A DNA stretch of 64,000 nucleotides from the NCBI RefSeq assembly GCF_000813825.1, contig NZ_JWTA01000014.1, forward strand, positions 62,001-126,000. The letters are read 5' to 3'. Positions 58,767-64,000 of this stretch are shown one piece after another. Origin of the DNA: Chryseobacterium taiwanense (GTDB lineage: Bacteria; Bacteroidota; Bacteroidia; Flavobacteriales; Weeksellaceae). The notes under the pieces are model-generated. The model made no database searches. It saw only the letters and a list, made by a program, of their open reading frames with translations, and was not told where the DNA came from. Positions within the stretch are counted from its first letter, which is position 1, and the number at the start of each line of letters is the position of its first letter. Both the position numbers and the translations under genes were made by a program.

Positions 58767-58800
58767 AAAAATCCCTCTCAGTACCGAGAGGGATTTTTTA
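58767..58800 (-). terminator. Terminator after the S9 peptidase gene
   Basis: AAAATCCCTCTC..GAGAGGGATTTTTT stem read on the minus strand. Confidence 0.8.
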
Positions 58801-58844
58801 TGTATGCTTAAAATACAATACGTGTCATTCTGATGAAGGAAGAA

Positions 58845-60974
58845 TTATAAGTTCTCCAAAATAAAATCAGTCATTTTCTGATACAATTGCGGTCTTGTTT
58901 GTCCACCGTAAATTCCGTGGTTTTTATCAGGATACGCCATGAATTCAAATTGCTTTTTGTTTTGAATCAAAGCTTCTGAGAATTCCATAGAATTTTGGAA
59001 ATGTACATTATCATCGGCAGTTCCGTGGATTAACAAGAATTTTCCTTTTAAAAGATTGGCATATTCAGTAGGAGAGTTTTTGTCATATCCATCCGGATTT
59101 TCCTGTGGAGTTCTTAAGAATCTTTCTGTGTACACAGAATCATAATATCTCCAGTTAGTTACCGGTGCAACAGCGATTCCTGTTTTGAAAACATCTGCTC
59201 CTTTTGTCATAGCTAAACTGGCCATATAACCACCGAAGCTCCATCCGAAGATTCCGATTCTTGATTTATCGATATAAGATTGATTTCCGAACCATTTTGC
59301 AGCAGTAATCTGGTCTTCAATTTCATATTTTCCTAAATTCATATAAGTCACCTTTTTGAATTTAGCTCCTTTATAACCCGTTCCACGTCCGTCAACACAA
59401 GCTACGATATAGCCTTTTTGAGCTAACATTTCAAACCAGATTCCGTTTCCGTTGTCCCAAGAGTTCGCAACTTGCTGAGAACCCGGTCCAGAATACTGGA
59501 ACATGAACAATGGATATTTTTTGTTTTTATCGAAGTTTTTAGGTTTAATGATCCACGCATTCATTTGATCTCCTGCTTCGTTTGGAATGGTGATGAATTC
59601 TTTTTCAACGAAATTATCCGTTTTTAACTTTTGAAGCTGAGCATCATTATTCTGAAGTTCTTTTACCACTTTACCGTTTCCGTCTTTAAGAACAAATGTG
59701 TATGGTTTTGCTGCAGTAGAAGAAGTTTCAATGAAGTAATTGTAGTTTTTACTGAAGTTGGCAGAGTTATTTCCTTCCGCATTTGAGATCAACTGGGTTT
59801 TTCCGTTTTCAATATTGACTTTAGAAACCACTTTGTTAATACTTCCTTTTTCTGTAGTCTGAACATAAATTTCTTTTGATTTTGGATTGTAACCATAGTA
59901 ATCAGTTACCTCCCAATTTCCTTTTGTAACCTGTTTTTTCAGTTTTCCTTCCTGATCGTACCAATACAAGTGACGGTTTCCGTCTCTTTCAGATCCCCAA
60001 AGGAAACTGTTATCCTCTAAAAATTCTAACGTTACGTTATCTGTATCGATCCATTTTTCATCGGTCTCCGTGAAAAGTTTTTTTACGTCTCCTGTTTTTG
60101 TATTGACTTTTAAAATATCTGAAGCGTTTTGAGTTCTTTCAGAAGTAATCAATACAATTTCGTCAGCTTTTGCCGTCTGAATAACGTTTGGAATGTAGTA
60201 GTTTTTAAAGTTGTTCAAGTTTACTTTCGTTTTTTTACCGCTATCCAAAAGATAGATATGAGCAGAAACGACAGAGTTCTTTTCTCCGGCTTTAGGATAT
60301 TTGTAACGCATTTCACTTGGGTAAAGCGTTTTTCCATAGATCGGAATATAAATTTCCGGAACATCTTCTTCAACAGATTCGACGAAGATAATAGCATTGG
60401 AGTTTTTTGTCCATTCATACAATCTTGCGTGTCCGAATTCCTCTTCGTAAACCCAATCAGCAAGACCATTTAATACTTTATTTTTAACCCCATTTTCTGT
60501 AACCTGCGTGATTTTCCCTGAATTTACATCTTGGTAAAAAATGTTATTATCAACAATGAAAGCCACTTTTGTTGCGTCCGGAGAGAATCTTGGCTCCTGA
60601 ACAGGTTTTCCGTTGTTTAAAGAAATTGTTTTTCCAGATTTTAAATCTTTTACATCAAAGGTTCCTAAGAATGAATGTCTGTAAATCGGCTGACTTTCTT
60701 TTAATAATAAAATTTTAGATTCATCATCAGAAAACTCATAGCTTTCAAAATTTCCGTCTACAATGTTTCCTTCTTTTTGAGAAGTTTTATAAGAATATTT
60801 AGCAATTCCACCTTGTTCTATTACCAAATAGTTTTCACCGTTTTTCATAGAGGTGATTCCGGCAATGCCTTTTCCTCGGTAATATCCTGAGTATATTTTA
60901 TCTAAAGTGATTTCTTGCGCTGATAAACTTTGAAATGCAGCAGCAATTGTAAGCGTGAGTAAGAATTTTTTCAT
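58845..60974 (-). CDS. S9-family prolyl peptidase (DPP IV type), exported
   Basis: 709 residues from the ATG that opens a signal peptide (MKKFLLTLTIAAAFQSLSAQ); an earlier ATG at 61028 would place 18 residues before it. N-terminal beta-propeller (to about 450), then the hydrolase domain with GWSFGG (Ser near 576), GTADDN (Asp near 650) and KNHGIYG (His near 681). Removes X-Pro dipeptides from peptides in the periplasm, feeding the POT transporters next door. Confidence 0.93.
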   Translation of the reverse strand: MKKFLLTLTIAAAFQSLSAQEITLDKIYSGYYRGKGIAGITSMKNGENYLVIEQGGIAKYSYKTSQKEGNIVDGNFESYEFSDDESKILLLKESQPIYRHSFLGTFDVKDLKSGKTISLNNGKPVQEPRFSPDATKVAFIVDNNIFYQDVNSGKITQVTENGVKNKVLNGLADWVYEEEFGHARLYEWTKNSNAIIFVESVEEDVPEIYIPIYGKTLYPSEMRYKYPKAGEKNSVVSAHIYLLDSGKKTKVNLNNFKNYYIPNVIQTAKADEIVLITSERTQNASDILKVNTKTGDVKKLFTETDEKWIDTDNVTLEFLEDNSFLWGSERDGNRHLYWYDQEGKLKKQVTKGNWEVTDYYGYNPKSKEIYVQTTEKGSINKVVSKVNIENGKTQLISNAEGNNSANFSKNYNYFIETSSTAAKPYTFVLKDGNGKVVKELQNNDAQLQKLKTDNFVEKEFITIPNEAGDQMNAWIIKPKNFDKNKKYPLFMFQYSGPGSQQVANSWDNGNGIWFEMLAQKGYIVACVDGRGTGYKGAKFKKVTYMNLGKYEIEDQITAAKWFGNQSYIDKSRIGIFGWSFGGYMASLAMTKGADVFKTGIAVAPVTNWRYYDSVYTERFLRTPQENPDGYDKNSPTEYANLLKGKFLLIHGTADDNVHFQNSMEFSEALIQNKKQFEFMAYPDKNHGIYGGQTRPQLYQKMTDFILENL

Positions 60975-61093
60975 TTCTAATTTTAAAGATTTCAAATATA
61001 ATAATTTTATAAATGCTGAAAAAAGCAATTTAAAATAAAGCTTTTGGCAACAAAATTGAATGTAATGAATATATAATCAAATCAATAATAATT

Positions 61094-61567
61094 ATGGAAA
61101 CGAATGCATTTAACCAAAAACTGAACCGATATGTTTTAGAGAATCAAATTGTATATACAGGATTTTCCAGTTATGATGATGCTGCACAATGTGCACAGAA
61201 AAAAGGAGGAACGTTGGTGGAAGTAGGTTTTAAAGACGGAAACGATAATCCTGAGATTTGTCAGGAGGCAAATTTGATTGAAAAAAAACTTCATTATTAT
61301 GTTGATGCGGGTGATGAATATAAATTCATTCATTCATCAGATCCAGGGTTCAGAAAATATGCAGATGAACTGCAAAAAATAAAAGCAAGTAATGATAAAA
61401 CTAGCCCTGATGAAAGGTATTTTGCGAATTTTGAAATTGAGAATACGGAAGACCCGATTATTGTGTTAAAAAACAATCATTTAGAATCGGTGACCTCCAG
61501 AGAGCGTTCAAAGTATTTGAAGCATGCATGCGTTTATGAAATAGGGGTAGCCCTACCCAAATCTTAA
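61094..61567 (+). CDS. Unknown small acidic protein
   Basis: 157 residues. YTGFSSYDDAAQCAQKKGGTLVEVGFKDGNDNPE at the start, otherwise acidic and soluble. No family recognised. Eleven bases separate it from the DUF6496 gene, with which it is probably transcribed. Confidence 0.7.
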   Translation: METNAFNQKLNRYVLENQIVYTGFSSYDDAAQCAQKKGGTLVEVGFKDGNDNPEICQEANLIEKKLHYYVDAGDEYKFIHSSDPGFRKYADELQKIKASNDKTSPDERYFANFEIENTEDPIIVLKNNHLESVTSRERSKYLKHACVYEIGVALPKS

Positions 61568-61578
61568 AAAAAATTATA

Positions 61579-61764
61579 ATGAGCAAGACAAAATATTCTG
61601 ATAAAGCTCAAGATAAAGTAGGACAAGTAATGCACGAATTTAAGGCAGGAAAATTAAAATCTTCTTCCGGCGAAAAAGTGACCAACAGAAAGCAGGCAAT
61701 CGCTATAGGAATTTCTGAAGCCAGAGAAGCAGGTTTGAAAGTGCCTCCAAAAAAGAAAAATTGA
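61579..61764 (+). CDS. DUF6496-like small basic protein
   Basis: 61 residues: KVGQVMHEFKAGKLKSSSG and NRKQAIAIGISEAREAGL are the family pattern. Lysine-rich, possibly nucleic-acid associated; function unknown. A terminator follows. Confidence 0.8.
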   Translation: MSKTKYSDKAQDKVGQVMHEFKAGKLKSSSGEKVTNRKQAIAIGISEAREAGLKVPPKKKN

Positions 61765-61780
61765 TTAATACACAAAAACG

Positions 61781-61814
61781 AAATCGGTCTGAAGAAATTT
61801 TCAGACCGATTTTG
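61781..61814 (+). terminator. Intrinsic terminator
   Basis: AAATCGGTCTGA..TCAGACCGATTT stem with short T-run. Confidence 0.8.
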
Positions 61815-61843
61815 TTATTTTATGATGAATGTTTTTCGCATTT

Positions 61844-61950
61844 CGTCAGTTCGAGTAATTTTCGAAATGAAATGAAGAAAATATATCGAGAACTTTTAAA
61901 TTAAATAAACTTCTCGATACGATTTTTTTCAAAATCTACTCGAAGTGACG
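61844..61950. repeat. Dispersed palindrome, CGTCAGTTCGAGT type
   Basis: CGTCAGTTCGAGTAATTTT.. and ..AAAATCTACTCGAAGTGACG with inner TATCGAGAAC/TTCTCGATA arms. A second sub-family of intergenic palindromes. Confidence 0.7.
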
Positions 61951-61983
61951 GGATGTTTTTAAACTAAATTTCTTCTGAAGAAA

Positions 61984-63648
61984 TTACCCATTATAGTTGT
62001 AAAGCACTTTGTAATATTCATCCGCCATTCTATCACTATTGAACTGGTCTTTTACATCATTCATCGCATTGTGCTGAATTTTTCTCCACGCATTAGGTTT
62101 CTCATAATAAGTAGGAAGAATTTCGTTTTCAAGAATTTCATATAATTTGTTTAAATCATAATTATCCTGTTCATAAACACTCATATTCTGATAATCAGCT
62201 TTCGGTACTACAAATGAGTTTTCTCCATGTTTTGCAAACTCAGGAATCCATCCGTCATCTGTAGATAAATTGACAGAACCGTTCATTGCTGCGGTCATTC
62301 CTGAAGTTCCTGAAGCTTCTCTTGGAACTCTTGGATTGTTTAACCAAAGATCTGAACCTTGCTTTAAAGATTTACTTAATGACAATTCATAGCCTGTAAG
62401 AACGGCCATACTTTTATGATTCTTACTTTCTTCCACCAAAGAATTAAAGGTAGAAATTGCAGAATAATCCATTGGATAAGGTTTTCCCGCCCAAATGATC
62501 TGTACTGGATATTTAGGATGATTTAATAATTTGTACAATCTTTCTTTATCGTGTAAAAGCAAATCAGCACGTTTGTAACCAGCAAATCTTCTTGCCCAAA
62601 CAATCGTGAAAATATTAGGGTTGAATAAATTTCCTGTCTGATCCGCTACAATTTTGAATAATCTTTTCTTCAAATGTTTTTTGCGATAGTCGAAAACCGT
62701 CTCATCATTTTCATCTTTTGAATTGTAAAGAGGTTTATCTGACCAGTATTTGAATTCTTGCGCATTCGTAATCGAGGTGATATCACAAATTCCCGGATAT
62801 TTGCTCCACATAGCTCTGGAAACAACTCCGTGAAGTTTTGAAACTCCATTGGCAATTTTTGCCATTTTCAAAGCGCAAAGAGAATGGTTGAAACGGTCGT
62901 CATCAGCACCTTCTATTTTCTTCACTTCTTCCATGCTCAATCCTGAAAAATAAGACATGTCATAGCATAATTTCAGGTTGTGCTTCTCATTTCCTGCTTC
63001 TTCTGGAGTATGGGTGGTGAAAACCAGCTTTTCTTTTACTTTATTTAAATCTCCATTGTATTTTTTTAACAAATGGAACGCTGCAGGAAGTCCGTGAGCT
63101 TCATTAAGGTGATAAGTATCTCTTTCTATATTCATTTCATCCAATAATCTTGCTCCCCCTTTACCAAGAAGAATATATTGAGCTAGCTTTGTCGATTCAT
63201 TAGCGTCATAAAGCTTGTGGCAAATCGTTTTTGAAAGATGATCGTTCTCCGGAACATCTGTTGATAGGAAAAACATAGGAGCCGTATTGAAAATTTCAGG
63301 ATCCAGATACCAAACTTTTACCCAAACCGGAGCACTGTGAATTTCAATTTGAAATTTTATTCCTGTGTCTTCAAGAAAACTGTACATTTTTCTTGTCCAT
63401 GTTGGTTGTAAAGACTGATCGTGGTTTCTTGCCTGATCATAATATCCGAATTTCCACAGAATACCGATGCCTATAAGATCCTGTTTCAAATTGTAAGCAC
63501 TTCTCATGTGAGAACCGGCTAAAAATCCGAGACCTCCTGAGTATATTTTTAACACCTGCTCAATGGCAAATTCCATTGAAAAATAGGCTACTTTTTTAGA
63601 ATATTGGGGATTGATGCTGTAGGGTATTTTAAAATTTTTAAAATCCAT
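61984..63648 (-). CDS. Alpha-glucan (glycogen) phosphorylase, short type
   Basis: 554 residues, the compact GlgP form. YFSMEFAIEQVLKIYSGGLGFLAG at the start, NEAHGLPAA, FTTHTPEEAGN, WARRFAGYKR and the PLP-region EASGTSGMTAAMNG near 430. Releases glucose 1-phosphate from glucan. Cytosolic, monocistronic. Confidence 0.92.
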   Translation of the reverse strand: MDFKNFKIPYSINPQYSKKVAYFSMEFAIEQVLKIYSGGLGFLAGSHMRSAYNLKQDLIGIGILWKFGYYDQARNHDQSLQPTWTRKMYSFLEDTGIKFQIEIHSAPVWVKVWYLDPEIFNTAPMFFLSTDVPENDHLSKTICHKLYDANESTKLAQYILLGKGGARLLDEMNIERDTYHLNEAHGLPAAFHLLKKYNGDLNKVKEKLVFTTHTPEEAGNEKHNLKLCYDMSYFSGLSMEEVKKIEGADDDRFNHSLCALKMAKIANGVSKLHGVVSRAMWSKYPGICDITSITNAQEFKYWSDKPLYNSKDENDETVFDYRKKHLKKRLFKIVADQTGNLFNPNIFTIVWARRFAGYKRADLLLHDKERLYKLLNHPKYPVQIIWAGKPYPMDYSAISTFNSLVEESKNHKSMAVLTGYELSLSKSLKQGSDLWLNNPRVPREASGTSGMTAAMNGSVNLSTDDGWIPEFAKHGENSFVVPKADYQNMSVYEQDNYDLNKLYEILENEILPTYYEKPNAWRKIQHNAMNDVKDQFNSDRMADEYYKVLYNYNG

Positions 63649-63848
63649 AAATCACAGTTTTATAATTGAAGTGGCAAAGGTATTAATTATGAAAATAAAC
63701 TTTATGTTAATTATATGAGAATTTATTTTTTAAAGCACTTTTTGAATTGTTTTTTTGCTTACCTTTAAGTGTAAATTTTTGATAATCAAAACTTCATAGA
63801 CTTAAATCGGAAGTTTTATGTGTTCCATAACAATAAAATAATAAGCAC

Positions 63849-64000
63849 ATGAAAAAGGCATTTTCTGATGAAGATTTAATTAAAAATCTGAGCTTATATT
63901 ATCTGAATCGACATTTGAAAAAAAAGCCGATAGAGAAGTATCATCGTAAGATAGATGAGTCTCCGCTGCATGATCGCGAAAAATATAAAAAGAAAGCCGA
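63849..64000 (+). CDS. Unknown protein, N-terminal part (runs off the window)
   Basis: 50 codons from ATG, beginning MKKAFSDEDLIKNLSLYY, very rich in Lys and His, continuing past the right edge. No family call possible. Confidence 0.55.
   Translation, partial: MKKAFSDEDLIKNLSLYYLNRHLKKKPIEKYHRKIDESPLHDREKYKKKA

Overview
The window is AT-rich DNA of a Bacteroidota member, most likely Chryseobacterium or a close relative in the Weeksellaceae (Flavobacteriales). The signs are TAnnTTTG -7 promoter boxes with very short leaders, a type IX secretion protein of the PorZ type beside recO, malate:quinone oxidoreductase, three POT peptide transporters, and small dispersed palindromes between genes. 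The genus is inferred from gene content and style, not from a marker gene. LAYOUT. 1-950: end of an unknown gene and two small promoter-to-terminator transcripts. 946-3667: about 17 tRNA or tRNA-like genes, many with an imperfect acceptor stem, separated by short repeats and by four copies of a hairpin RNA family (a fifth copy lies at 50416-50563). 3803-10881: an RNA-repair type gene cluster (YkuK RNase H-fold protein, two ATP-grasp ligases, cyclic-phosphate receiver-like protein, two RNA ligases, MBL-fold hydrolase, nucleoside hydrolase, metallophosphoesterase). 10924-12272: two DEDDh exonucleases. 12446-13450: a regulated non-coding stretch carrying two circularly permuted tRNA sequences. 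13473-17170: a slipin, a VOC protein and a TROVE-domain (Ro60) protein. 17670-19641: eleven Y-RNA-like units in two transcripts. 19814-22309: MBOAT acyltransferase and partner. 22521-26836: SulP transporter, an EF-G paralogue and a tiny gene. 27079-33097: a tellurium/stress (Ter) operon. 33174-63648: mostly core genes (catalase-like, FKBP, Rrf2 pair, M23 peptidase, gpsA, mqo, recO, porZ, 5'-nucleotidase halves, dapA, recG, three POT transporters, S9 peptidase, glucan phosphorylase). HOW THE ISLAND MAY WORK. Five promoters share a 19-bp inverted-repeat operator (consensus TRCGYAAAAANAWTGCGYA) placed 13-14 bp before TTTG of the -7 box. They drive the exonucleases, the permuted-tRNA transcript, the Ro60 gene and both Y-like arrays, so these form one regulon. 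Each Y-like unit has a covarying closing helix, a bulged U, a GY/RC pair step, an internal loop starting CGU and a second 7-bp helix; inside sit different modules, several of which are tRNAs written 3' half first, joined at the acceptor end and attached to the scaffold through the anticodon stem. One unit carries a 17-nt exact copy of a universal 23S rRNA motif. The best reading is a Ro60-centred RNA surveillance or repair system with a library of tRNA/rRNA mimics resembling anticodon-cleaved tRNAs. Bacterial Ro60 and tRNA-mimicking Y RNAs are known; a multi-unit library, the permuted arrangement, the rRNA-bearing unit and the shared operator are the parts I consider potentially new. All structures were paired by eye, without folding or database search.
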